Shown: positions 1-7,935 of the stretch, piece after piece
Layout: each line of letters starts with the position of its first letter
Position numbering within the stretch: position 1 is the first letter of the stretch
From: Amycolatopsis endophytica
Lineage (GTDB): Bacteria; Actinomycetota; Actinomycetes; Mycobacteriales; Pseudonocardiaceae
Length of the DNA: 64,000 nucleotides
Reading direction: 5' to 3'
NCBI RefSeq assembly: GCF_013410405.1
Contig: NZ_JACCFK010000001.1
Coordinates: 1,860,001-1,924,000, forward strand
Made by a program: the position numbers and the translations under genes
Notes under the pieces: model-generated
Told to the model about the DNA's origin: nothing
The model's input: the letters and a program-made list of their open reading frames with translations, nothing else
Databases searched by the model: none

Positions 1-216
1 CGTGAGGCTCTCCGCGACGTTCTCCGCCGCCTGCCGCCAGATGTTGCAGCGCAGGAACAGCGCCTCGCCGTCCTTCCACTCGCCGGTCTGGCGGTCGAAG
101 GTGCGCGGCGTGGACGCCACGGTGAAGTTCGCGACGGCGGCGCCGGACGGGGTGAACCGCAGCTCGGGGTCGGACGTGAGGTTGCCGACCACCGTGATGA
201 TGGTGTCTCCAGCCAT
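1..216 (-). CDS. ssb: single-stranded DNA-binding protein, 5' part only
   Basis: The first 72 codons of Ssb read leftwards off the window edge. The start (ATG complement at 214-216) gives [13 protein letters not shown], the usual beginning of the SSB OB-fold, followed by [10 protein letters not shown] and the [18 protein letters not shown] strand region. Ssb coats single-stranded DNA during replication, recombination and repair. It lies 12 bp downstream of rpsF on the same strand, the standard actinobacterial rpsF-ssb-rpsR-rplI order. The rest of the OB-fold and the acidic C-terminal tail are outside the window. Confidence 0.95.
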   Translation of the reverse strand, partial: MAGDTIITVVGNLTSDPELRFTPSGAAVANFTVASTPRTFDRQTGEWKDGEALFLRCNIWRQAAENVAESLT

Positions 217-228
217 GGGCTACGCGCC

Positions 229-561
229 TCAGACCTTCGCCGCGGCGACCTTGGCGGCCTTGCGCGGGACCGGCTTGCGCGTGACCTTGGTGCGGAGCAC
301 GGTCTCCTGCAGCGACAGCTGGCGGTCGAGCTCCTTGACCGCGTCCGGCTCGCTGTTGAGGTCGAGCACCGCGTAGATGCCCTCGGCGTGCTTCTTGATC
401 TCGTAGGAGAGCCGGCGACGGCCCCACACGTCGACCTTCTCCACGCTGCCGCCCGAAGTGCGGATCACGTTGAGGAAGGTGTCCAGGGTCGGGGCGACCT
501 TACGCTCGTCGAGCGTGGGGTCGAGGATGACCATTACCTCGTAATGGCGCGACACAACCAC
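229..561 (-). CDS. rpsF: 30S ribosomal protein S6
   Basis: A 110-residue protein that opens with [15 protein letters not shown] and contains [21 protein letters not shown], the S6 family core. The C-terminus has a short Lys/Ala/Val-rich extension ([16 protein letters not shown]) typical of actinobacteria. S6 binds the central domain of 16S rRNA next to S18. A GGAGGTGAG-type ribosome binding site lies just upstream. It heads the rpsF-ssb operon and is transcribed towards ssb. Confidence 0.97.
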   Translation of the reverse strand: MVVSRHYEVMVILDPTLDERKVAPTLDTFLNVIRTSGGSVEKVDVWGRRRLSYEIKKHAEGIYAVLDLNSEPDAVKELDRQLSLQETVLRTKVTRKPVPRKAAKVAAAKV

Positions 562-636
562 TCACCTCCTGTGGGCTTCACGGCCACGGAATTTCCGTGG
601 CAGGAGGGTTTGCCGGTTCACCAGGGTACGCGGTGG

Positions 637-1554
637 CTATGACAGTTTGCGCAGCACCCAGGTCCGCACGAGCGCGGCGCTCACCCCGGCCAGCGCGACG
701 ACCGCCAGGAGCATGGGCAGCTGGACGTTGCCGCCCGCCGGTTCACCGCCGATGGCGCTGGCGTTGCCCGCGGTGCGCACGTCGGCCTGGCCGCCGGTGG
801 TGCCGGAGGACCCGCCGAGCACGCCGACCTGCGGGAGCGCCTGGTCGGGCAGCGTGGCGGTGGACGGGTAGAGCGCGCTGGGCGGCACCGCGACCCCGGC
901 GACGCCGGGCACGGCGGCCGGGATGTTGCCGTAGTTGCGCGGCGGGGCGGTGGCCGAACCGGTGCCCGAGATGCCGGGCGTGGTGGACGGTGCGGTCGTG
1001 CCGGGCACGGTGGTGGTCGGGCCGGGCTGCGTCGAGGGCAGGCCGGGCTGCTGGTAGTTGTTCGCGAAGGTGGCCAGACCGCAGTTGCCCGCGACCTTGC
1101 GCTGGATCGCGTCGAGTGTCTTCTGCTGCTGGTCCCCGCCGATGCCGAGCCCGACCTGGTAGGGGTCGCCCGCGTCCTTGAGCGCGGTGGTGACCGCGGT
1201 GGCGATCGCGTTGCCGTCGATGGCGCCGGAGGCGGTGCCCGCGGGGATCTCGCCGACGGTGACCGCGCCCTTCTTCGTGATCGTGTCCGCGATCTTGGCC
1301 GGGTCGACGCCGTTGAGGTGCAGGAACCACTCCTGCTCCTGCGCGCCGGCCTTGACGATGCCCGCGACGTCCTTGCCCTGCACGGCGACCTGGTCGCTCA
1401 GTGCGCCGACCACGGTGCCCGAGCACGCCTGCGAAAGCACGGTGCTGGCCGAGGCGGTGCCCGTCGTGAGCAGCGAGCCGCCGACGACGGCCGCCGTCAT
1501 GGCGGTGACGGTCAGCGCTCTACGGGTGGTCTTCATCAGGCCGGTCTTGCGCAC
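637..1554 (-). CDS. secreted tail-anchored protein, paralogue 1 of 3
   Basis: Unrecognised family, 305 residues. The GTG at 1554 is preferred because a GGAGG lies 9 nt before it; an ATG 18 nt inside is the alternative. The N-terminus is a signal peptide ending near ASAS. An ectodomain with two cysteines follows, then a Thr/Pro/Gly-rich stalk. The C-terminus is one hydrophobic helix (about residues 277-300) starting LPMLLAVVALAGVSAALVR and ending in the basic WVLRKLS, so the tail is probably cytoplasmic and the bulk extracellular. It is the most rpsF-proximal of three same-strand relatives sharing this architecture and tail. The LP before the helix is not followed by a sortase TG. Function unknown; a surface or cell-wall role is inferred from topology only. 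Confidence 0.75.
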   Translation of the reverse strand: MRKTGLMKTTRRALTVTAMTAAVVGGSLLTTGTASASTVLSQACSGTVVGALSDQVAVQGKDVAGIVKAGAQEQEWFLHLNGVDPAKIADTITKKGAVTVGEIPAGTASGAIDGNAIATAVTTALKDAGDPYQVGLGIGGDQQQKTLDAIQRKVAGNCGLATFANNYQQPGLPSTQPGPTTTVPGTTAPSTTPGISGTGSATAPPRNYGNIPAAVPGVAGVAVPPSALYPSTATLPDQALPQVGVLGGSSGTTGGQADVRTAGNASAIGGEPAGGNVQLPMLLAVVALAGVSAALVRTWVLRKLS

Positions 1555-1621
1555 GAGCGCGGTCCTCCAGTGATCGCAGGCGTCCCCGGAAGGGGTTAAC
1601 GACGAGCGGACCCAAAGGATA

Positions 1622-2476
1622 CTAAGCGGTAGCCACGCGTAAGACCCATGCCCGTACGAGACCGGCGCTGACACCCGATAGGGCGACAACGGCGATGAGC
1701 ATGGGTAACGCGACGGAGCCGCCGCCGTGGGAATCGGACGGCAGGGCCTCCGCCCGGCCCGCGTTCTGCACGGCCTTGTCCGACTTCGCGGGCTGGCCGA
1801 GCGCGCCGTACTGGGGTGCGTAACCGGGGATCCGGCCGCCGTAGCGCAGGCCCGGCGAGGGAGCCCACTGCGCCGCCACCGCGAAGGGCAGGCCCGCGTA
1901 GTTGCGCATCGGCGCGTACGCGCTGCCCGAACCGAACGGCACGAGGCTGAACGCCGACGGGTCGCCCGCCAGGACGGGGCTGGTCGACCCGGGGATCACG
2001 GCGGGCGCCGCGCCGCCGGTGCGGCCCGGCGTCGAGCCGGGCGGGGTCTGCTGGTTGCCGCCGCTGCCCGGGGGCTGCTGCGGAGCGGGCTGTCCCGCGC
2101 TGCCGCTGAGCATCTCGCCCGCCTTGCCCGTGGCGCTGGTGAGGCCGTTGGTGGTGCCCGCGACGGCGCCGTTGACCGCGTCCGCGGCGGGTGCGCCGAC
2201 CACGGGGAGCGGTTCGACGACGGTGTCCACGACCTTGACGGTGATCTGGCACAGGCCGCCGAGCAGTCCGCCGACGATCGAGGTCAGGCCGTCGGTGACG
2301 GTTTTCAGCCCGAGCGGGGTCTTGATGACGTCCCCCGGCTTGGCGGTGATGGTGTCACCGCACTGGGCGGTGTGCGTCTCGGCGCTCGCGGTGGCGGGCA
2401 GGGCCAGCGTCGCCGACCCGGCCAGTACGAACGCGGCGGCTCCCGCGGCGGCGGTTCTGCGTGTGCGGCTCTGCAT
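1622..2476 (-). CDS. secreted tail-anchored protein, paralogue 2 of 3
   Basis: A 284-residue relative of its two neighbours. The ATG at 2476 follows a GGAGGACGACG ribosome binding site nearly identical to that of paralogue 1. A signal peptide ends near ASAETH. The ectodomain has an early cysteine (AQCGDTI), a second cysteine about 50 residues on (GLCQITVKVVD) and a Gly/Pro-rich linker. The RNYAGLPFAV segment resembles RNYGNIPAAV in paralogue 1. The C-terminal anchor LPMLIAVVALSGVSAGLVR ends in AWVLRVATA. The 67-bp gap to paralogue 1 shows no obvious terminator. Function unknown. Confidence 0.75.
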   Translation of the reverse strand: MQSRTRRTAAAGAAAFVLAGSATLALPATASAETHTAQCGDTITAKPGDVIKTPLGLKTVTDGLTSIVGGLLGGLCQITVKVVDTVVEPLPVVGAPAADAVNGAVAGTTNGLTSATGKAGEMLSGSAGQPAPQQPPGSGGNQQTPPGSTPGRTGGAAPAVIPGSTSPVLAGDPSAFSLVPFGSGSAYAPMRNYAGLPFAVAAQWAPSPGLRYGGRIPGYAPQYGALGQPAKSDKAVQNAGRAEALPSDSHGGGSVALPMLIAVVALSGVSAGLVRAWVLRVATA

Positions 2477-2555
2477 CGTCGTCCTCCAGCGCGTCGCTCA
2501 CTGGTTCAACGACGGTAATGCAGGTGCGTGACGCCCGCATGCCGGAAAGTAGTCG

Positions 2556-3386
2556 TCAGGCGCGCCGCATCCACGCGCGGGTGAGTGCGGCTGCCACGAG
2601 CGCGAGCGCGAACACCGCGATGATCAGGGGCAGCCGCGCCGGTGCCGCCGACTCCGGCATCGCCTCGGCGGTCCCGGAGTTCTGCGTGACCAGCGGGGGC
2701 TCCGTCTCAGGAGGTGGGACGAGGCCGGGTGCCGCCGGTGCGACGGCGCCGGGCTGGATCAGCGCGTCCAGCGGCGGCGTCACCGCGGTCAGTCCGGAAC
2801 CGGCGAAGAAGTCGGCCGGCACGAACGAGACGGGCACGACGCCGCCCTCCGCACCGGGCACGGGAGTGTCGGGGGCCGGTGCCGGACCGCCCGGCGCCGG
2901 GGTGCCCGGATCGGGCGTACCGGGCGCGGGGTTCTCGTCCGCCGGCGGGGTCTCCTGGTCGCCGGGCGGCGGCGGGTCGAGCTGCTCGCCGCCCGCGATG
3001 CTCTGGGTGGCCGTGGACAGGGCGTTCACGGTGTTCTGCAGCCCGGGGCAGACCTGATCGGTCGCGAGGTCGCCGACGACCGGGGTGTCGCCGACGTTGA
3101 GCGCGTCGGCGAGATCGGCCACCGGGAGCGACAGCAGCGGGTCACGCTGGCCGGGGCCGGTCGGGGCGGAGTCCGAGCCGGTGCCGACGGTGATCACGCC
3201 GGGCAGGTTCAGCGGCGCGCCCGCGTCCAGGGTGAGGGCCTGCCCGGACCCGCCCTGCAGGGTCGCTTCGCAGCTGCCCGCCAGCGCGGGATCGGCTTCT
3301 TCGGCCAAAGCGCCGGGAGCGGAGAGAGCGGTGGAGGCTCCCAGGACCAACCCGACGACCCCGGCGCGGCGCGCGTTCTTCCCCAT
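2556..3386 (-). CDS. secreted tail-anchored protein, paralogue 3 of 3
   Basis: A 276-residue protein and the first of the tandem trio in transcription order. The ATG at 3386 has a GGGGGG stretch 4 nt upstream; a GTG 15 nt further out is possible. A signal peptide ends near ALAEE. The ectodomain has two cysteines (SCEATLQGG and QVCPGLQNTV), then a long Pro/Asp/Glu-rich stalk with PGTPDPGTPAPGGPAP-type repeats. The C-terminal helix RLPLIIAVFALALVAAALTR ends in AWMRRA, matching the anchors of the two other paralogues. It is the most diverged of the three. Function unknown; it is probably a surface-exposed membrane protein. Confidence 0.72.
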   Translation of the reverse strand: MGKNARRAGVVGLVLGASTALSAPGALAEEADPALAGSCEATLQGGSGQALTLDAGAPLNLPGVITVGTGSDSAPTGPGQRDPLLSLPVADLADALNVGDTPVVGDLATDQVCPGLQNTVNALSTATQSIAGGEQLDPPPPGDQETPPADENPAPGTPDPGTPAPGGPAPAPDTPVPGAEGGVVPVSFVPADFFAGSGLTAVTPPLDALIQPGAVAPAAPGLVPPPETEPPLVTQNSGTAEAMPESAAPARLPLIIAVFALALVAAALTRAWMRRA

Positions 3387-3490
3387 GTGTCCCCCCAGCA
3401 CCCACGTGTGTCACGGACCGCGTTCACCGTACTGCACACGGTCCACCCGCTCGGGCGGAACGGGGTGGATTACGCCGGTAGCGTGGCCCC

Positions 3491-4264
3491 ATGCAGATCG
3501 GTGCGCACGTCCGCGACGACGACCCGCTCACGGCCGCGAAGGAGCGTTCGGCCGATGTGGTGCAGTTCTTCCTGGCCGACCCGCAGGGCTGGAAGAAGCC
3601 GGTGCCGCGGCCGCCGAAGGCGGAGATCGAGGCGGCCGGGGTCGAGGTGTTCATCCACTCGCCCTACATCGTCAACGTCGCCTCGCTGAACAACCGCATC
3701 CGGATCCCGTCGCGGAAGCTGGTCGTGCAGCACGCGGAGGCCGCGCGCGAGATCGGGGCGAAGGGCCTGATCGTGCACGGCGGGCACGTGCGCCAGGGCG
3801 AGGACGTCGCGGCGGGCCTGGCGAACTGGCGCAAGCTGTTCGAGCGGCAGGCGGCCGACGGCGGCTTCGCGGTGCCGGTCCTGATCGAGAACACCGCGGG
3901 CGGCGACGGCGCGATGGCGCGGGAGATGGACCTGCTGGCGCGGCTGTGGGACGAGGTCGCCGAGTTCGGCGCCGGGTTCTGCCTGGACACCTGCCACGCG
4001 TTCGCCGCGGGCTGGCAGCTGGAGGACGTGGTCGACAGGGTCAGGGCGATCACCGGCCGCATCGACCTGGTGCACCTGAACAACTCGCGCGACGAGTTCG
4101 GTTCGGCCCGTGACCGGCACGCGAACGTGGTGCACGGCGACGGCACGATCGATCCGGAGGCGCTGGTCAACGTCGCGGCGGCCGCGAAGGCGCCGGTAGT
4201 GGTCGAAACTCCCGCCGACGGTCAGGCCGACGACATCGCCTACCTGCGGGAGAAGCTCGGCTAA
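3491..4264 (+). CDS. nfo: endonuclease IV (AP endonuclease)
   Basis: A 257-residue TIM-barrel protein of the AP endonuclease 2 family, which cuts the backbone 5' of abasic sites in base-excision repair. Metal-ligand segments are visible: HSPYIVNVAS (about 57), GLIVHGGHVRQG (about 93), VLIENTAGGDGA (about 131), GFCLDTCHAFAAG (about 160), VHLNNSRDEFGSARDRH (about 192) and the C-terminal VVETP. Length fits the short actinobacterial form. A TAGCGT hexamer ends 6 nt before the ATG, so the transcript is probably leaderless. The last bases overlap the convergent WYL regulator gene. Confidence 0.93.
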   Translation: MQIGAHVRDDDPLTAAKERSADVVQFFLADPQGWKKPVPRPPKAEIEAAGVEVFIHSPYIVNVASLNNRIRIPSRKLVVQHAEAAREIGAKGLIVHGGHVRQGEDVAAGLANWRKLFERQAADGGFAVPVLIENTAGGDGAMAREMDLLARLWDEVAEFGAGFCLDTCHAFAAGWQLEDVVDRVRAITGRIDLVHLNNSRDEFGSARDRHANVVHGDGTIDPEALVNVAAAAKAPVVVETPADGQADDIAYLREKLG

Positions 4265-5214
4265 GCTCCCGCCGCCCGAAGCCGCTCGGCCAGTTCGCGG
4301 CACCGTGCTCGCAGGTCCGGCGGGTCGAGCACCTCGAAATCGTGCCCGAGCAGGACCACGTGCAGGAGCACGAAGTCGAGGTTCGCGGCGCCGCTGGCCA
4401 CTTCGCAGTGCCCGCTCCCCCGCGCGTGCACGGCGGCCGCCGACGCCGGGATCTGCGCGCGCACCGTGTCGGCGGGCGCGTGCAGCAGGAACCGGGCCTG
4501 GTGCGTGTAGACCCGGCTCGTCACCCCTTCCTGCACGTACGCCACCGCGTCGGGGGCCTCGCGTGGACGGAAGTGCCAGGTCCGCGCGGACACCTCCGTC
4601 ATGCGGTCGACGCGGAAGGTGCGCCAGTCGTCGCGGTCGAGGTCGTAGGCCAGCAGGTACCAGCGCCGGTCGGAGGCGACCAGGCGGTACGGCTCGACCC
4701 GGCGCCGCACCTGGTCGCGGGACGGGTACGAAAACGTGGCCTCGACCTCGTCGCGGCAGGCCCTGGCCAGTGTCATCAGGACCGCGGCGTCGACCGGTGA
4801 GCGGCCGCCGCCGAAGGACTCCACCGAACCGGACAGGGCGCGCACCTCGTGCCGCAACCGCGTCGGCAGCACGCGGTCCAGTTTGGTGAGCGCGCGCAAC
4901 GCGGCGTCACCGGCACCGGCGACCGCGCCACCCGCGCCCGCGAGCAGGGAGACCGCTGTCGCGATTGCCTCCTCGTCGTCGAGCAGCAGGGGCGGCAGGT
5001 CCTGGCCCGCGCCCAGCCGGTAGCCGCCGCCGACGCCCTGGCCGGCGTGCACGGGGTAGCCGAGCGCGCGCAGCCGCTCGATGTCGCGCCGCACCGTACG
5101 GGTCGTGACACCGAGGCGGGCGGCGAGGTCGGGACCGGTCCACACCTGGCGCTGCTGCAGGAGGCCGAGCAGTGCCAGCACCCGCTCCGTCGTGCCCAGG
5201 TCGTCCACGTCCAC
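4261..5214 (-). CDS. YafY/DeoR-like regulator with WYL domain
   Basis: About 317 residues. The N-terminal winged helix (about 1-60) includes LAARLGVTTRTVRRDIERLR, then the ligand-sensing WYL domain (about 150-225: RRVEPYRLVASDRRWYLLAYDLDRDDW), and a C-terminal WCX-type segment. WYL regulators respond to small ligands or nucleic acids. The GTG at 5214 is chosen; an in-frame GTG at 5208 is equally possible and no strong ribosome binding site is seen. It is divergent from the DinB-like gene 55 bp away, which it may control, and its 3' end overlaps nfo. Confidence 0.88.
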   Translation of the reverse strand: MDVDDLGTTERVLALLGLLQQRQVWTGPDLAARLGVTTRTVRRDIERLRALGYPVHAGQGVGGGYRLGAGQDLPPLLLDDEEAIATAVSLLAGAGGAVAGAGDAALRALTKLDRVLPTRLRHEVRALSGSVESFGGGRSPVDAAVLMTLARACRDEVEATFSYPSRDQVRRRVEPYRLVASDRRWYLLAYDLDRDDWRTFRVDRMTEVSARTWHFRPREAPDAVAYVQEGVTSRVYTHQARFLLHAPADTVRAQIPASAAAVHARGSGHCEVASGAANLDFVLLHVVLLGHDFEVLDPPDLRARCRELAERLRAAGA

Positions 5215-5269
5215 AGCCTGCCAGAGATAGCGGACCGATCCTGTCCGCCATCCCTGCCACGCTGGGCAC

Positions 5270-5839
5270 ATGGATGAATTCGACCTGAACCGGTCGCTGC
5301 GTGAGCAGTGGGAATGGCACTGGAACCACCAGATTCGCGCACGGCTCGACGGCCTCACCGACGACGAGTACTTCTGGTCGCCGGTCCCCGGCGCCTGGAA
5401 CGTGCGGCGCCGCGGCACCTCGACGGCGCCGGTGCAGGCCGGCGCCGGGGACTTCACGATCGACTACGCCTTCCCCACACCCGAGCCCGCGCCCTTCACG
5501 ACGATCGCGTGGCGGCTGGGTCACGTCATCGTCGGCGTGCTCGCCCTGCGCAACGCGGCACACTTCGGCGCACCGGCGACCTCGTACGACGACTGGGAGT
5601 ACGCCGGTGACGCGGCCACCGCGCTCGGGCAGCTCGAGACCCAGCTCGGCCTCTGGCTGGCCGGGGTGCGTGAACTCGGCGACGCCGGGCTACGGGTACC
5701 GGTCGGCGACAAGGAGCCCTACCCGGAACTCACCATGGCCGACCTGGTGCTGCACATCCACCGCGAGCTGATCCACCACCTGTCCGAGGTCAGCCTGCTG
5801 CGCGACCTCCACCTGCACACGAACGGAGCCACCCGATGA
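5270..5839 (+). CDS. DinB-superfamily protein
   Basis: A 189-residue protein of the DinB/YfiT-like four-helix bundle superfamily. Histidines sit at helix positions that usually bind a metal: the early REQWEWHWNHQI, the central WRLGHVIVGVLALRNAAHFG and the late LVLHIHRELIHHLSEVSLLRD. In actinobacteria these proteins are metal-dependent thiol transferases or related enzymes; no substrate can be named here. It is divergent from the WYL regulator and overlaps the next gene by 4 bp (ATGA), so the two genes form an operon. Confidence 0.82.
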   Translation: MDEFDLNRSLREQWEWHWNHQIRARLDGLTDDEYFWSPVPGAWNVRRRGTSTAPVQAGAGDFTIDYAFPTPEPAPFTTIAWRLGHVIVGVLALRNAAHFGAPATSYDDWEYAGDAATALGQLETQLGLWLAGVRELGDAGLRVPVGDKEPYPELTMADLVLHIHRELIHHLSEVSLLRDLHLHTNGATR

Positions 5840-6294
5840 GCCGCGACGTCCAGATCACCTTCGACGCACACGACCCGGCCGCGCTGTCCACGTTCTGGCG
5901 TGACGCGCTCGGCTACGTCCACCCCGGGCCGCCCGGCGTCGACCTGCCCGAGGGCGCCGACCCGCTGGCCGCGTGGGACGAGTTCCTCGCCCGACTCGGC
6001 GTGCCGGAGGACCAGCGCAACACGCGCTCCGCCGTCGAGGACCCGGACCGGCGGGGTCCGCGGCTGTTCTTCCAGCAGGTGCCGGAGGACAAGATCGCCA
6101 AGAACCACGTGCACCTGGACATCCGCGCGGCCCCCGGCCTCCAGGGCGAGGCCAGGATGACCGCGCTCGAAGCCGAATGCGACCGGCTGGTGGCTCTGGG
6201 CGCGAAGCGGGTCCAGCGCTACGAAGCCGAGCCGCTGAGCCCCGGTCACATCGTCATGACCGATCCCGAAGGCAACGAGTTCTGCCTCGACTGA
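5836..6294 (+). CDS. glyoxalase/VOC-fold protein
   Basis: 152 residues of the vicinal-oxygen-chelate superfamily. It starts DVQITFDAHDPAALSTFWRDALGY, the common beginning of actinobacterial VOC proteins, and ends with GHIVMTDPEGNEFCLD, which carries the terminal metal-ligand Glu motif. The internal KNHVHLDIR provides another ligand. Members include dioxygenases, antibiotic-resistance proteins and lactoylglutathione-lyase relatives; the reaction here is unknown. It is translationally coupled to the DinB-like gene. Confidence 0.85.
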   Translation: MSRDVQITFDAHDPAALSTFWRDALGYVHPGPPGVDLPEGADPLAAWDEFLARLGVPEDQRNTRSAVEDPDRRGPRLFFQQVPEDKIAKNHVHLDIRAAPGLQGEARMTALEAECDRLVALGAKRVQRYEAEPLSPGHIVMTDPEGNEFCLD

Positions 6295-6348
6295 TGGGAC
6301 GGTGCTCCCGCGCTTGCGGAGCGGTGCGGGTAGCGGAAAGAAGGCCGG

Positions 6349-7899
6349 TCAGGCCACCGCGTGCCGGGCGCGCCGCCGTCGCACGGTGACGACGTCCCGC
6401 GCCCGGTCCAGCACGCCGCCCGCCGGGTCGTCGTCGCCGGTGCGGCGCACCAGGTCGTCGGCGGGGCGGTAGATCTCGCGCAACACCAGCACGCACAGCC
6501 CGAGCACGGCCAGGTCCCGCACGGCGACGAACCCGAGGAACCAGTCCGGTGGCAGCCCCTTGTGGTCGGTGCCGAGGTAGTAGAACATCCGCGGCACCCA
6601 CACCAGCGCGTCGAGCAGCATCCAGCCCAGCAGCAGCCGCCAGCGCGGGATCGCCAGCACCGCCAGCGGCACCAGCCACAGCGAGTACTGCGGGCTCCAC
6701 ACCTTGTTGGTCAGCAGGAACGCCGCCACCACCAGGAAACCCAGCTGGGCCAGCCGCGGCCGCACCGGCGCGGACAGGCCGACGTAGGCGATCCCGGCGC
6801 AGCACACCAGGAACAGCACGCCGGTGACGACGTTCAACCAGGTCGGTGTCTGTCCCGGTTGGAGCGTCCCGTCGAACCCGGTCCAGCCGGTGAAGTAGGA
6901 AAGGACGTTGTAGACCGAGTCCGGGTCCATGCCGCGTTGCGCGTTGAGCCGGAAGAACTCCTGCCAGCCCGCGTTGAACGTCAGCGCGATCGGCAGGTTG
7001 ACCGCCAGCCAGGTGCCTGCCGTCACGCCGGCCGTGGTCGCCCACTCGCGCAGCTTCCCCGCTCTGATGCACAGGACGAGCAGCGGCCCGAGCAGGAACA
7101 GCGGGTACAGCTTCGCTGCCGCGCCGAGGCCGAGCAGCAGCCCGGCGACGGCCGGTCTGCGCCGGGACCAGGCCAGCAGGCCGGTCGCCGCGAACGCCGT
7201 GGCGACGGTGTCGAAGTTGGTGAACGCATGCACCAGCACCAGCGGTGAGATCGCCGCGAGGCACGCGTCCCACGGCCTGCGCCTCGCGGTCCGGCCCACC
7301 GCCCACACGGTCACCAGCCACGCCACCGCCAGCCAGAACGCGGTGATGTCGAAGTAGATCGCCACCGGAAGGCCGCCGGGTAGCCAGCCCGCGTCGGCGA
7401 CCGCCGACCAGCCCTCGGTGAGTTTCGCGTTGACCCACTGGAACAGGCCGGTCAGTACCGGGTACTCCATGTAGCGGGTCTGCGCGTTGGGTGTGCCGGG
7501 GTTGTCCACCCAGCTCGTCGCGTACGGGAACGTGCCCGGCTGGTCCAGTCGCTCGGCGCTGTAGAGCGGGACGACGTCGGAGTAGCACATCGCGACGTAG
7601 GGCCGCCCGGACCGCCAGTCCAGCTGGGCCTGCCCGCTCTCGTCGACGTACTGCTGGATGCAGCTGGCCTTGCCGAACCAGCACAGCATCAGCGCCAGCG
7701 CGGCCAGCGCCAGCCCGACCCGCTGCGGTGTCCAGAACCAGTGCCGCCCCACCGCCGCGTGATCGCCCACCGGCCCGCCGAGTGGTCTGCTCGCGGCGGC
7801 CACCAGCGGATCGCTCCGGGTCGGCGCGACCCGTTCGCCGGCGTCGAGTGACGCCGGCGCGGGATCGTCCGGGGTGGTCTCGTCGGTCGGGCTGGACAC
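6349..7899 (-). CDS. GT87-type polyprenol-dependent mannosyltransferase-like membrane protein
   Basis: A 516-residue multi-pass protein of glycosyltransferase family 87 (DUF2029), the group containing mycobacterial PimE. After a hydrophilic N-terminus (about 1-55) there are roughly ten membrane segments. Visible landmarks are RYMEYPVLTGLFQWVNA in an extracellular loop, HAFTNFDTVATAFAATGLLAW, the cytoplasmic AAKLYPLFLLGPLLVL and NKVWSPQYSLWLVPL. Such enzymes use polyprenyl-phosphate mannose to build cell-envelope glycolipids; the acceptor is unknown. It lies 36 bp downstream of ponA, the same arrangement I recall for Rv0050-Rv0051. A TAACAT hexamer 7 nt before the GTG may allow separate leaderless expression. 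Confidence 0.85.
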   Translation of the reverse strand: MSSPTDETTPDDPAPASLDAGERVAPTRSDPLVAAASRPLGGPVGDHAAVGRHWFWTPQRVGLALAALALMLCWFGKASCIQQYVDESGQAQLDWRSGRPYVAMCYSDVVPLYSAERLDQPGTFPYATSWVDNPGTPNAQTRYMEYPVLTGLFQWVNAKLTEGWSAVADAGWLPGGLPVAIYFDITAFWLAVAWLVTVWAVGRTARRRPWDACLAAISPLVLVHAFTNFDTVATAFAATGLLAWSRRRPAVAGLLLGLGAAAKLYPLFLLGPLLVLCIRAGKLREWATTAGVTAGTWLAVNLPIALTFNAGWQEFFRLNAQRGMDPDSVYNVLSYFTGWTGFDGTLQPGQTPTWLNVVTGVLFLVCCAGIAYVGLSAPVRPRLAQLGFLVVAAFLLTNKVWSPQYSLWLVPLAVLAIPRWRLLLGWMLLDALVWVPRMFYYLGTDHKGLPPDWFLGFVAVRDLAVLGLCVLVLREIYRPADDLVRRTGDDDPAGGVLDRARDVVTVRRRRARHAVA

Positions 7900-7935
7900 G
7901 CGCGCGATGTTACGGCCTGGCGCGTGAGCCCGGGA

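Noticed and set aside
597..1181. Long plus-strand ORF rich in Arg/Pro/Ala over the first secreted paralogue
   Set aside because: Composition is typical of antisense frames in GC-rich DNA; the minus-strand frame has signal peptide, stalk and anchor.
6304..6322. Hairpin between the VOC and GT87 genes as terminator
   Set aside because: Stem of about 7 bp with a bulged C; too weak to call.
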